Below are positions 1-7,953 of a stretch of DNA of 64,000 nucleotides, piece by piece; the first letter of the stretch is position 1, and each line of letters opens with the position of its first letter. Source of the stretch: Erwinia phyllosphaerae (lineage in GTDB: Bacteria > Pseudomonadota > Gammaproteobacteria > Enterobacterales > Enterobacteriaceae); assembly GCF_019132875.1 (NCBI RefSeq), contig NZ_JAHSPF010000001.1, positions 310,001-374,000 of the forward strand, read 5' to 3'. The notes under the pieces were generated by a model that was not told where the DNA came from, did no database searches, and saw nothing but the letters and a program-made list of their open reading frames with translations. Made by a program: the position numbers and the translations under genes.

Positions 1-2
1 GT

Positions 3-83
3 CAGGCGCGTGAAATCCTTGATCCACAGCAGAAATTTACTAATGCGTTTACCGCAGAACTTTTTGAAGGAGAAGGCCAATGA
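3..83 (+). CDS. C-terminal end of an upstream gene (possibly FAD-linked lactone oxidase)
   Basis: An open frame runs from the window edge to a TGA that overlaps the ATG of the next gene (ATGA). It gives 26 residues containing LDPQQKFTNAF and ending in EGEGQ. The pattern LDP-x-x-x-F-x-N-x-F near the C-terminus resembles the end of sugar-lactone oxidases of the arabinono/gulono-1,4-lactone type, but 26 residues are too few to be sure. The overlap suggests translational coupling with the glycosyltransferase. The frame is supported; the family is a guess. Confidence 0.45.
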   Translation, partial: QAREILDPQQKFTNAFTAELFEGEGQ

Positions 84-898
84 TGGCATGGGCAACCCTG
101 TTAACGCAGCCAGGCTACCTGGCAGGCGTCAGGGCGCTAAACAGATCGCTTAAGAAAAGCGGCAGCCGCTACCCGCTGGTGGTAATGGCCACGGAAAATA
201 TCGACGCGCACGCCAGGGAAGTTCTGGAGAAAGAAGGCTGTCTGGTGCGCGAAGTGCAGCCGGTCAGCCCCGACAGCAACCTGCAACAGCACTACGCCAA
301 CGCGCGTTTTTCCGAAGTCTGGACCAAGCTGGCGGTCTGGCAGCTTACCGAGTTTGAGCGCATTGTGTTTCTGGATGCCGATATGCTGGTGGTACAGAAT
401 ATGGATGAGCTGTTCGGGATGCCGCTGGCTGAAGATCAGATCGCCGCCTGCCACGCCTGCCGCTGCAATCCAAATAAAATTGCCAGCTATCCAAAAAGCT
501 GGACGCCGGAAAACTGTTTCTACAGCTACTGTCGCGGCCTGGAGCATACCGAACAGCCGGATGAAGTGGATAACTACCTGAACGGCGGCTTCCTGGTACT
601 GCGACCGGATCGGGCGGTTTATGCGGATATGCTGCAAAAGCTGGCGGCGTTAAACGATCTGTCACGCTATCTGTTTGCCGAGCAGGATTTCCTGAACGAC
701 TACTTTCACCAGCGCTGGCAGCCGCTGCCCTACATCTATAACGCGCTGAAAACGCTGCCGTTCCAGCATGCTGCCATGTGGCATCTTTCTGAGGTGAAAA
801 ATATTCACTACATTATTGATAAGCCCTGGGAGAAGCAGCCCGACCCCGCTGACCGCTATTACGAGCTCAATAAAATGTGGTGGGATGTTGCTGAGTAA
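80..898 (+). CDS. GT8-family (glycogenin/galactinol-synthase-like) glycosyltransferase
   Basis: This 272-residue protein has the hallmarks of a family 8 retaining glycosyltransferase. An N-terminal nucleotide-sugar-binding half carries the metal-binding D-A-D at residues 99-101 (context FLDADMLVVQ), and LNGGFLVL lies near residue 168. GT8 enzymes transfer a sugar from UDP- or similar donors; the acceptor cannot be read here. There is no signal peptide or membrane segment, so it should be cytoplasmic. The ATG overlaps the stop of the upstream gene and lies just after GAAGGAGAAGG, a strong ribosome-binding site. The ATGATG start allows either methionine. It is the last gene of its unit, converging on phnH. 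Family is confident; substrate is unknown. Confidence 0.8.
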   Translation: MMAWATLLTQPGYLAGVRALNRSLKKSGSRYPLVVMATENIDAHAREVLEKEGCLVREVQPVSPDSNLQQHYANARFSEVWTKLAVWQLTEFERIVFLDADMLVVQNMDELFGMPLAEDQIAACHACRCNPNKIASYPKSWTPENCFYSYCRGLEHTEQPDEVDNYLNGGFLVLRPDRAVYADMLQKLAALNDLSRYLFAEQDFLNDYFHQRWQPLPYIYNALKTLPFQHAAMWHLSEVKNIHYIIDKPWEKQPDPADRYYELNKMWWDVAE

Positions 899-907
899 CG
901 CTTTAAC

Positions 908-927
908 CGGGTGAGGTTCCTCGCCCG
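908..927. terminator. Weak hairpin between convergent genes
   Basis: CGGGTGAGG and CCTCGCCCG can pair (one G-T wobble) in the short gap between the glycosyltransferase and phnH, which converge. The loop is very small and there is only a weak T run after it, so termination is possible but not strong. Confidence 0.35.
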
Positions 928-944
928 TCGCCTTTCTCAATCGT

Positions 945-1502
945 TCAGCACACTACCACGTTGGTGGTGTGCGGTAGCGCCATCATCCGATCGCCGCAGG
1001 TGAAAATCAGATCTATCGGCTGTAAAGAGCTGTGCGCGCGCTCGCGAAGATAGCGTAAAACAGCGCTCGGCAAGCGCGGCGCAATGGCTCGTGGTTCGCG
1101 CAGTTCCGGGCCGCTAAGGCGTAACGTTAATCCACCGCTAAGCGCAGGCACTTCAATAACGACAGTGGTGCGGCTGTCATCGGGGGCAAACTGTTCAATG
1201 GCCATGTCGAAAGCGCCATGCAGCAGTGCCACCGGGGTAGCCATGTCCGCCGTCATGTTAGCGCCATAGCGCTGCAAATCTGCCAGCATGGCTTCGTCAC
1301 TGAGCGAGCTGTCCAGCCAGAAAGGCGTTTTTCTGTCCACCAGCGTCATCAGCACCGCCGTTGCCGCTGGCGAAGCGTTGCCCCACGCGGGCAGCTGTGG
1401 CAGAGCAACTTTGCTGCCGGGTTCGCTGATGGCTTTTAAAATCAGGCGAAAAGCGCGCTGTGAATCACCAAACGCGTGGCTAAAACTGGCAACCAGAGTC
1501 AT
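945..1502 (-). CDS. phnH: Orphan PhnH, C-P lyase core complex subunit
   Basis: About 185 residues matching E. coli PhnH along the whole length. Diagnostic stretches are FRLILKAISEPG, ALSGGLTLRLSGP, RAIAPRLP and, near the end, IDLIFTCGDRMMALPHTTNVVVC-type sequence with the usual C-terminal cysteine. PhnH is part of the PhnG2H2I2J2 core that activates phosphonates with ATP for C-P bond cleavage. It has no known role alone, yet no other phn gene lies in this window. I place the start at the second of two adjacent ATGs, 7 bases after AAGGA, rather than the longer frame from 1532. A half Pho-box-like TTGTCAT sits upstream (1572-1578, minus strand), too weak to claim. It may be a remnant, or the rest of phn may be elsewhere. 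Confidence 0.85.
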   Translation of the reverse strand: MTLVASFSHAFGDSQRAFRLILKAISEPGSKVALPQLPAWGNASPAATAVLMTLVDRKTPFWLDSSLSDEAMLADLQRYGANMTADMATPVALLHGAFDMAIEQFAPDDSRTTVVIEVPALSGGLTLRLSGPELREPRAIAPRLPSAVLRYLRERAHSSLQPIDLIFTCGDRMMALPHTTNVVVC

Positions 1503-1630
1503 CATATTTTCCTTAAGAAACAAAAACCGCACGGGTCGCGGCCAATAATTAATTTAGCTTGCCGAAAGAGTATGACAACATTGTGAAAAGCGCATGGCGA
1601 AACAGTGAATTTCTAACGCGAAGATGATTT

Positions 1631-2080
1631 TTAAGCTTTATCCGGTGTTAAAAACAGCTGGCGTTCACGCTGTCTGCGCGGCAGCAGCAGGTCAACCAGC
1701 CTGCCCGCCTTTTTCCATAACAGAAAAGCATCGGCAGCTTCCTTATAGGCTTTGTCATTGAGCTTCTTTTTAACAGTGGAATGGGCAAATGCCGAGACGC
1801 CAATATTAAAAATCAGGCTACACAATGCGTCATACTGATTTTGCGTCAGAGGAACGCTAACGTGCTGTGCAATAGCCTTTTCGACCGTAGCCAGATCGCT
1901 GCGCAGCAGCTCGCTGGACTGTCCTTCGCTGATAGCCATGCCCTGGCACACGGCGGCTCCCTCTACGCAACCAGTATGGCCTACCCCAATAGTCGGTATC
2001 CCTACTGAATCCAGGTAGCCCGTTAGTTTTTCACCCTCTTCATTTTTAATAAAGCGAATGCCGCTGTCGCTGATAATCAT
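1631..2080 (-). CDS. Phage-type GH24 lysozyme (endolysin)
   Basis: A 149-residue muramidase of the T4/P22 lysozyme family that cleaves the MurNAc-GlcNAc bond of peptidoglycan. The catalytic signature is near the N-terminus: Glu in NEEGEKLTGYLD, then Asp in YLDSVG, then Thr in PTIGVGHTG, with typical spacing. The C-terminus (LLPRRQRERQLF) matches the usual arginine-rich end. There is no signal peptide or signal-anchor helix, so as a phage endolysin it would need a holin, and none is nearby. A good ribosome-binding site (AGAGGAAGAT) precedes the ATG. It lies downstream of the tailspike-like gene on the same strand, but a terminator separates them. Likely a phage remnant or a domesticated lysin. 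Confidence 0.85.
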   Translation of the reverse strand: MIISDSGIRFIKNEEGEKLTGYLDSVGIPTIGVGHTGCVEGAAVCQGMAISEGQSSELLRSDLATVEKAIAQHVSVPLTQNQYDALCSLIFNIGVSAFAHSTVKKKLNDKAYKEAADAFLLWKKAGRLVDLLLPRRQRERQLFLTPDKA

Positions 2081-2390
2081 ATCTTCCTCTTTTTAAAGTT
2101 AATTGTTATCCTGGCAGAAAGTAACCGCAGATATTTCCCATGTCGCTACAAAAATAATAAAAGCTAAACGCATTAAAATTCAGCAGACTACCAAATAGCG
2201 ATTAACTCTGCCGTACTACCCTGCTTTTTATTTTAATTAACGCGATAACACTACTCAAACCCAATAATTAAATCACAGCATGCAATAAATACCATCTTGC
2301 TGATCCATATAATTTAAAATATCAAGCAGCGCTATTGATGCAGGAAAAATAACATTAGCTGCTTAAAGCTTTCCTACTAAAACATCTGGC
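2081..2390. other. AT-rich gap upstream of the lysozyme gene
   Basis: About 310 bases of AT-rich sequence between the lysozyme start and the tailspike terminator. I see no convincing gene and no RNA. Its composition matches the acquired patch rather than the flanking chromosome. The lysozyme promoter must lie here. Confidence 0.5.
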
Positions 2391-2424
2391 AAAAAAAAAG
2401 CCATCGAGAATTTAGTCGATGGCT
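2391..2424 (-). terminator. Rho-independent terminator of the tailspike-like gene
   Basis: On the minus strand a perfect 9-bp stem (AGCCATCGA/TCGATGGCT) with a 7-base loop is followed by nine T residues. It sits about 55 bases after the tailspike-like stop codon and isolates the lysozyme gene from it. Confidence 0.85.
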
Positions 2425-2477
2425 AAATTAAATGCTAATTAAACACTTTTTAAATAGAAAACAACAATTCGTAATGG

Positions 2478-4382
2478 TTAACCAGTAATTGGCTTCAGCT
2501 CAATCGCATAAGCCTGGCCGTTAACCATAACGCGCAGACACTCTTTAGTCGCGCCTACCGCACTGGTGCTCACTAAGCGGCCACGCATCAGCAGATCGTT
2601 GTTGCTGTTATAGCCATAGCCAACCCGCTCAGAGCCTTCCCAGTGCTGCAAAAACGCGGTATCCGGCAGTGCGTCCAGCGCGGTTGCCTCATCGCCGGTT
2701 ATCTGCGTGTAAGATTTAACGAAGCGGAAATGCACGCCGCGCGTGAAGCGGTCAAAGCAGTTGGTCGTCAAAAGCGCAATACAGAAACCGGTATATTTGG
2801 CCAGCTTGACGTAAACTTCCGCCGTGTTGGTTGCCGTCTGCTTCAGCACAACGCGAGTAATGGGACAGGAGCCTTCAGCCGCCCATGAGGTAACCAGGTT
2901 GCCGTTAACGTTCTGGATAGAAATTTTTGCTTCACCTTCTGGCGTACGGGTTGAGTAGTCAGTCTGGGTTGAGGTTACGTTCAGCGTTTGCGAAGAGCCA
3001 ATAATCTGCATTCGCAGCACGGTCGACCATTCCGGCACTTCAACTACGCCCACTTTGTACCAGGTTTCGCGGTCGGCACGGTTATCCATCCGTTCCGGTG
3101 CGGTAACATATTGATAGTTAAGCGAACCCTCAATTTTAACACCGTGATTTTCAAGGAAAAGCTGGCCATCTTCATAAGCAGAGAGCCAGCGCTCGCCAGA
3201 AGCAGTACGATCCAGACCGTGCGTGCCATGCACGTTCAGCTGCGTAGAAACAATACGTGAATGGTAGCATTTCAACGGGCTGCCGTTATTTTCAAGACTT
3301 AAGCCGGTGATAGTCCACTGGCCGTTAGAGATATCGCCAGGGAATTCGGTATGTTCAATCCAGCCGTTGTGAATAAAGCACTGCGTGGCGCGCGGCAGAT
3401 CGAGCATCGGCGCTTTACTGCCGTACTGCACGTTAAAGTTGCTTAGCTCAATAGCGGTAAGGTGATCCCACGCGCCTTCCGTGCGGCCTGACCAGCGGCC
3501 GTAAATCACGGTTTCACTACATTGACCGGCATACCACTGGTCGATTTTACAATCCAGCGTGTCGATCAGATCCAGTGCCCGTCCACCCAGGTTCATAAAA
3601 TGCATCGCGGTGACGCGTAAAAACTGGCCGCCATCAATGATGTTCTTAAAGAAGCCTTTGGTTTTAGTGTTGTCCTGACCGTTGACGATAAGGCCGCTGA
3701 TATAGGTCCAGCGAGCCTTCACGGTAAACATCACCTCGCCGTTTTTCTGGTCGGAAAAGAGACGGGTAACCGGGAAATAACCGAAGTTAACGTGTGCGCC
3801 GCTAAGACGGAAACGGCTGACCTCGGTAGCGGAAATATCAAATTTAGAGAGAAAGAAGTTACCGGACGGGAAACGAATACCGACATTTTCATGCGGGCGG
3901 GTATTGGTGGCTTTATCCAGAATGCGGGTCCAGTTCCACATGCGGGTAACCGCGGTCAGACAGTCGGTTTTTCCATCCGGGATGGCACCAAAGTCAACCA
4001 CCGTCACGCCAGATTTATCGGTAATATAGCGTTTCCAGCGGGCGCCGCCGGCCGTCACAATAGTCAGGCCAAAATCTTCTGCCGTGGTTTTATCATTCAT
4101 ATCGCAAATAAAGAAGCCGCCGCCATGGCCTGTGCCTGCGCTATAAGAGAGAACGACCACTACTTCGCCGTGCACATTGGGTTCCAGCGCGCGTAATTCA
4201 TCAATTGACTGAACGGTGGCAAAGCTTCCCCCACTTGTTTCACCCGCGGCGGAATATATTATTTTATCGAAATCAATACTTTTACCGTTTTTATCAACAA
4301 CGTTTAGATTTTTGGTTACTTCATTTAACTTAAGCTGATGACTTGTTAAATCTTCCTGGCCATTGTCATTAGAACCGCTCAT
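2478..4382 (-). CDS. Tailspike-like, pectin-lyase-fold protein (possible polysaccharide depolymerase)
   Basis: A 634-residue protein with no signal peptide. A polar N-terminal leader (about 1-50) precedes a stretch (VQSIDELRALEPN, then GHGGGFFICD and GARWKRY) typical of the region ahead of the helix in phage tailspikes. At residues 129-140 comes DFGAIPDGKTD, the usual start of the right-handed beta-helix of pectate-lyase-superfamily tailspikes. The central part is rich in short N/G-containing beta repeats, and the end looks like a small capping domain. Such proteins bind or cleave capsule and exopolysaccharide, and AmsF-type relatives occur in exopolysaccharide-producing Erwinia. No other virion gene is present, so it may be a host-adopted depolymerase or a remnant. 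It is a single gene with its own terminator, divergent from a LysR gene. Catalytic residues cannot be identified by eye. Confidence 0.7.
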   Translation of the reverse strand: MSGSNDNGQEDLTSHQLKLNEVTKNLNVVDKNGKSIDFDKIIYSAAGETSGGSFATVQSIDELRALEPNVHGEVVVVLSYSAGTGHGGGFFICDMNDKTTAEDFGLTIVTAGGARWKRYITDKSGVTVVDFGAIPDGKTDCLTAVTRMWNWTRILDKATNTRPHENVGIRFPSGNFFLSKFDISATEVSRFRLSGAHVNFGYFPVTRLFSDQKNGEVMFTVKARWTYISGLIVNGQDNTKTKGFFKNIIDGGQFLRVTAMHFMNLGGRALDLIDTLDCKIDQWYAGQCSETVIYGRWSGRTEGAWDHLTAIELSNFNVQYGSKAPMLDLPRATQCFIHNGWIEHTEFPGDISNGQWTITGLSLENNGSPLKCYHSRIVSTQLNVHGTHGLDRTASGERWLSAYEDGQLFLENHGVKIEGSLNYQYVTAPERMDNRADRETWYKVGVVEVPEWSTVLRMQIIGSSQTLNVTSTQTDYSTRTPEGEAKISIQNVNGNLVTSWAAEGSCPITRVVLKQTATNTAEVYVKLAKYTGFCIALLTTNCFDRFTRGVHFRFVKSYTQITGDEATALDALPDTAFLQHWEGSERVGYGYNSNNDLLMRGRLVSTSAVGATKECLRVMVNGQAYAIELKPITG

Positions 4383-4714
4383 TTAAATCCTCTTAATTAA
4401 TTTTATATTATGTGATGTTTTCATTTTTTGAATAGGTGCAAACTTGATTTTACAAATATGCAATATTTTTACTGGAAAATGCCGCGTTAACGCTATTTTT
4501 CACTGGCTATTTTCGGTTGGGCAGAATAATAACTGTGGGTAGAGCTGACAATTTTAAAAATTAAGGCTTACACGCAAAAAATAGCATCTCAATGATAAGA
4601 CAAATAAAAAGCCCTTTTTTTCGTCAATCCCCCTTATCCAGACCTTTCGTAAGTATGCTATATTTTTCATAAATTTACGTTAAGTTAACAGTTGTTAAAC
4701 GCTCTGGAGGTTTT
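4383..4714. other. AT-rich divergent promoter region
   Basis: About 330 bases between the divergent tailspike-like and LysR genes, very AT-rich. It must carry both promoters. No firm operator could be assigned; a TTAAGTTAACAGTTGTTAA stretch at roughly 4679-4697 has partial symmetry and could be a regulator site. There is no gene here. Confidence 0.5.
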
Positions 4715-5593
4715 ATGTTTCTGTCGTCAAACTTAAAATGCTTTATTGTTTTAGCGAAAGAAAAGTCTTTAAAAAAGGCTTCTGAGATACTCTTTGTCAC
4801 CTCTTCGCCAATTTCCCGTCGCATAAAAATATTAGAAGATGAATTAGGGTTTAAACTTTTTTCCCGTACCGACCATGATTTCACCCTGACCAAAAAAGGT
4901 CTTGAGCTTTATGAAAAGGTCATGCCTTACTACAATAAAATGTCCGAACTGGAAGATTATTTTTCACAAAGAAGAATCAATCTCAATATTCGCCGGGGAT
5001 TAATGATAGGCGTAGAAAATTTAAATCCCTTTTTGTTTAACCTGCTGGTAAAAACCAGAAAAAAAACCGAAAGCGTCTCCTATTGCTCATGTCATACCAG
5101 CAACTCTGTTGAATCACTGTTGTCCGGCGAAATTCACGGTATTATTTCTCATCGAGAAATCAGTGATAACGGTATTTTGTCGATGAGTTTTTTCAGCGAG
5201 GCCGCCTGCTATCTCTATTCAAAAAAAATTTCGGATTATAATTTATGCGAAATGAAAAACGTGCCGGTTATCATTCCAAACAATGGCTTTTATGAGCACT
5301 ACGTCAAAAATGCGCACGCAAAAATACTTACCGTCTGCCCTACCGCGCAGGTTATTATTGTGGACGATATAGCGGACTATTTATCCCTGATAGACAATGG
5401 CGAAGCTGTTGGACTTATCAGCGAATCCATGGTCGATTTTTATAAAAATAAGTTCGATTTTTTCAATAGCTTAAGTTATAAAGTTGACTCTCTGTTCCCG
5501 GAACTTAAGACCTATATCTATTATTTAAAAGAGCGTGAAGTCTCTTTAAAATATGCGCTGGAAACGGTTGACGAAGTTAAAGCCATTGCGTAA
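4715..5593 (+). CDS. LysR-family regulator, AT-rich, probably acquired
   Basis: A 292-residue LysR-type transcription factor. The N-terminal winged helix-turn-helix runs from about residue 3 to 62 (LKCFIVLAKEKSLKKASEIL, then SPISRRIKILEDELG), followed by a poorly conserved effector-binding region. The protein is unusually rich in Lys, Asn, Ile and Tyr, and the gene is much more AT-rich than the chromosome around it, as seen for island-encoded LysR proteins such as Salmonella SinR. A strong GGAGG lies 5 bases before the ATG. It is divergent from the tailspike-like gene, the usual arrangement for a LysR regulator and its target, so that gene is the best candidate target. Confidence 0.8.
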   Translation: MFLSSNLKCFIVLAKEKSLKKASEILFVTSSPISRRIKILEDELGFKLFSRTDHDFTLTKKGLELYEKVMPYYNKMSELEDYFSQRRINLNIRRGLMIGVENLNPFLFNLLVKTRKKTESVSYCSCHTSNSVESLLSGEIHGIISHREISDNGILSMSFFSEAACYLYSKKISDYNLCEMKNVPVIIPNNGFYEHYVKNAHAKILTVCPTAQVIIVDDIADYLSLIDNGEAVGLISESMVDFYKNKFDFFNSLSYKVDSLFPELKTYIYYLKEREVSLKYALETVDEVKAIA

Positions 5594-5901
5594 AGCCAGG
5601 GGACAGGATGTCCGGTTTTATCCTCGCTCGCTGATGTTTACTTCTTTAGCAAGACGCTTTGCGTCATCTGAAAAATCCAGGCCACGCGCGCAGGCGCAAG
5701 GGAAACATCCCGCCATCGCTTCAGGATTTTTAATCATTCCATCCACTCTGAAGCCCCGTATACAGACCAGAGAAGACGTAATTAGCACCAGCTATAATAG
5801 ATGTGGGGGGCAGTACAATTAAGGGAAAGTGCAATAAAAGCAGGGTAACCTTAAGCGGGAAGTATCTCCGACAACCCTTTACAGGCTGCCAGAGCATAAG
5901 T
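5594..5901. other. Gap between converging LysR and Lrp genes
   Basis: About 300 bases between genes that converge. A 39-codon minus-strand frame (5618-5737, containing AGCFPCACARGLDFSDDAKR) is open, but I cannot recognise it and see no good ribosome-binding site. No terminator hairpin with a T run was found. Confidence 0.4.
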
Positions 5902-6405
5902 TCAAAGCTCGACTGTCTGGCGGGAAATAAGCGAACGCAGCGGGACGCTACTTTTAATAACGGGGGATTTTATCACTATATAACTGAAGTATTTATCGAT
6001 ACCCACCTTAGCATCCAGTACGCCTTCAATCACTTCCTGATAATGCTCAATACTGCGGGTGATAAAACGCAGCAGATAATCATACCCGCCGGTGATCAGG
6101 TGACACTCCATCAGTTCATCTACTTCACGAATAGCATTTTCAAAACGCATAAAGTCTTCACGACGGTGGCCTGACAGCGTGACCTCAGTAAAGACGGTCA
6201 CTGAATCGGTTATTTTAGGTAAATTAACATGTGCTTCATAACCGGTGATAAAACCCGCGGTTTCCAGACGTTTTACGCGTTGCAGGCAAGGGCTGGGAGA
6301 AAGCCCAACGGCATCGGCAAGGTTCACATTGCTGATACGACCATCCTTTTGTAGCTGTACCAGAATGTTGATGTCGATGCGGTCCAGTTTCATTAAGCCG
6401 TTCAT
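5902..6405 (-). CDS. Lrp/AsnC-family transcription regulator
   Basis: A feast/famine regulator of about 167 residues. The N-terminal helix-turn-helix begins LDRIDINILVQLQKDGRISN and continues LADAVGLSPSPCLQRVKRLE. A RAM ligand-binding domain follows, with the usual ITGGYDYLLRF motif near two thirds of the length. Members bind amino acids and often control an adjacent catabolic gene. I start at the ATG at 6405, which has GAGGGG four bases upstream, rather than at 6417. It lies downstream of gabT on the same strand, separated by a 65-bp imperfect palindrome. It probably controls gabT and/or the large operon; this is inferred from position. Confidence 0.85.
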   Translation of the reverse strand: MNGLMKLDRIDINILVQLQKDGRISNVNLADAVGLSPSPCLQRVKRLETAGFITGYEAHVNLPKITDSVTVFTEVTLSGHRREDFMRFENAIREVDELMECHLITGGYDYLLRFITRSIEHYQEVIEGVLDAKVGIDKYFSYIVIKSPVIKSSVPLRSLISRQTVEL

Positions 6406-6432
6406 AACACCCCTCATTGCTACCAGTTTGTC

Positions 6433-6497
6433 AGTAAGATGGGTATAGCATGCTTCCTGCTGGCTACGCCAGCGCCCTGCTATACCGTTATCTTACT
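6433..6497. promoter_or_regulatory. Long imperfect palindrome between gabT and the lrp-like gene
   Basis: The left arm AGTAAGATGGGTATAGCA (6433-6450) pairs with the right arm TGCTATACCGTTATCTTACT (6478-6497). An inner hairpin GCTGGC/GCCAGC (6459-6473) lies between them. There is no T run, so it is a poor terminator. Its place just upstream of an Lrp-type gene suggests an autoregulatory operator or an RNA structure. Confidence 0.5.
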
Positions 6498-6525
6498 ATG
6501 CCAGTAACCGCAACAAGAAGGCCGC

Positions 6526-7842
6526 CTAGCCAAGCCTGCCGGTCGCGCGCGCCAGCGCGATATCCACAATATGCAGCGCTTCTTCCAGCTGGGAGTCGGT
6601 GGTCACCAGAGGTGGCAGAAAACGAATGGTATTACGCTGTACGCCGCATTTAATCAGCAGCACGCCTTCCTGACAGGCCGTATCAAGGATTTTTTGCGTC
6701 AGCGCGGCATCCGGCTTGCCCGTATCGATATCGATAATTTCTACCGCGCGCATAAAGCCAATGCCGCGCACGTCGCCGATACAGGCATATTTTTCCGCCA
6801 GCTGCACCAGCCGTGCGTGAAGCTGTTCGCCAAGCTGGTTAGCCCGTGCCAGAAGATTTTCCTGTTCAAAGATTTCCAGTACTGCCAGTGCAGCCGCGCA
6901 GGCCAGTGCGTTGCCGCCGTAGGTGCCGCCGAGCCCGCCAGGCAGCGGCGCATCCATAATATGCGCTTTGCCGGTCACGCCGGAAATCGGCAGGCCGCCG
7001 CCCAGGCTTTTGGCAACGGTAACCAGATCGGGCTGTACGCCGCTGTGCTGGAAGCCAAACATTTTGCCGGTGCGGCCAAAGCCGGTCTGCACTTCATCAC
7101 AAATCAGCAGGATGCCGTGACGCTCGGTAATGTCGCGCAGCGCCTGCATAAATGTTGGCGTTGCGGGCAGAAAGCCGCCGTCACCTTGCACCGGCTCAAT
7201 AATTATCGCCGCGACGCGTTCCGGCATAATTTGCACGGCAAACAGCGTGTCCAGCGCCTTCAGGCAGTCCTGTTCGCTGATTTGATGATACGCATTCGGA
7301 AACGGCACGCGATAAATGTCGCCGGGGAAAGGCCCAAAATTCTGCTTATAGGGCTGACTCATTCCTGTTAGCGTACAGCCCAGCAGCGTGCGTCCATGAA
7401 ACGCGCCGTCAAAGGCGATGATGCCCGGACGGTTGGTATGGGCGCGGGCAATTTTTACCGCATTTTCTACCGCTTCTGCGCCGCTGGTAAAAAAGACGCT
7501 TTTATATTTTTCGCCCTCGCCGATCAGCTGGTTAAGCCGGGTAGCCAGTTCGATATAGCCAGGATAAGCGGCCACCTGAAAACAGGCGTGCGTAATCTGC
7601 TGTAGCTGTCTGGTGACCGCAGCCACCACGGCCGGATGATTATGGCCAACGTTCAGCACGCCAATCCCCGCCACGAAATCCAGATAGCGGTTGCCTTCCA
7701 CATCCCAGACCTCCGCGCCCTTTCCTTTGGTAATCACCAGCGGATGCGCCGTCACCACGCCGCGCGGCACCTGCTCTTCGCGCGCGTCCAACAATAAGAC
7801 GTTATCGGTAATGGCAGATTCTTCAATAAGCAAATTGTGCAT
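6526..7842 (-). CDS. gabT: 4-aminobutyrate aminotransferase (GabT-like, class III PLP enzyme)
   Basis: A 438-residue class III aminotransferase. Motifs include VAGIGVLNVGHNHP (57-70), FTSGAEAVENAVK (118-130) for cofactor phosphate binding, CDEVQTGFGRTG with the PLP-ring Asp at 249, and VAKSLGGGLP with the PLP-binding Lys at 278. It should transfer the amino group of GABA (or a related omega-amino acid) to 2-oxoglutarate, giving succinate semialdehyde. A GabD-like dehydrogenase at the other end of the region supports GABA as substrate, but omega-aminotransferases for 5-aminovalerate or similar compounds look much alike. An AGGAAAAGAG site precedes the ATG. It stands 110 bases after the M20 gene, so it may have its own promoter. 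Confidence 0.85.
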   Translation of the reverse strand: MHNLLIEESAITDNVLLLDAREEQVPRGVVTAHPLVITKGKGAEVWDVEGNRYLDFVAGIGVLNVGHNHPAVVAAVTRQLQQITHACFQVAAYPGYIELATRLNQLIGEGEKYKSVFFTSGAEAVENAVKIARAHTNRPGIIAFDGAFHGRTLLGCTLTGMSQPYKQNFGPFPGDIYRVPFPNAYHQISEQDCLKALDTLFAVQIMPERVAAIIIEPVQGDGGFLPATPTFMQALRDITERHGILLICDEVQTGFGRTGKMFGFQHSGVQPDLVTVAKSLGGGLPISGVTGKAHIMDAPLPGGLGGTYGGNALACAAALAVLEIFEQENLLARANQLGEQLHARLVQLAEKYACIGDVRGIGFMRAVEIIDIDTGKPDAALTQKILDTACQEGVLLIKCGVQRNTIRFLPPLVTTDSQLEEALHIVDIALARATGRLG

Positions 7843-7953
7843 CTCTTTTCCTCATGGCCTGAAAGCTAAAGTATCGCAACCGGCCGCCTGCCGCGGCTGC
7901 CGTATTGGCGACGGCGGCGGCATTCGCTGTTGAAAAGCGGGTGAAATGACGAA

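Noticed and set aside
137..637. Antisense frame inside the glycosyltransferase gene
   Set aside because: A shadow of a well-supported gene on the other strand.
5618..5737. 39-codon minus-strand frame with several cysteines
   Set aside because: No ribosome-binding site and no family; reported only as part of the gap description.
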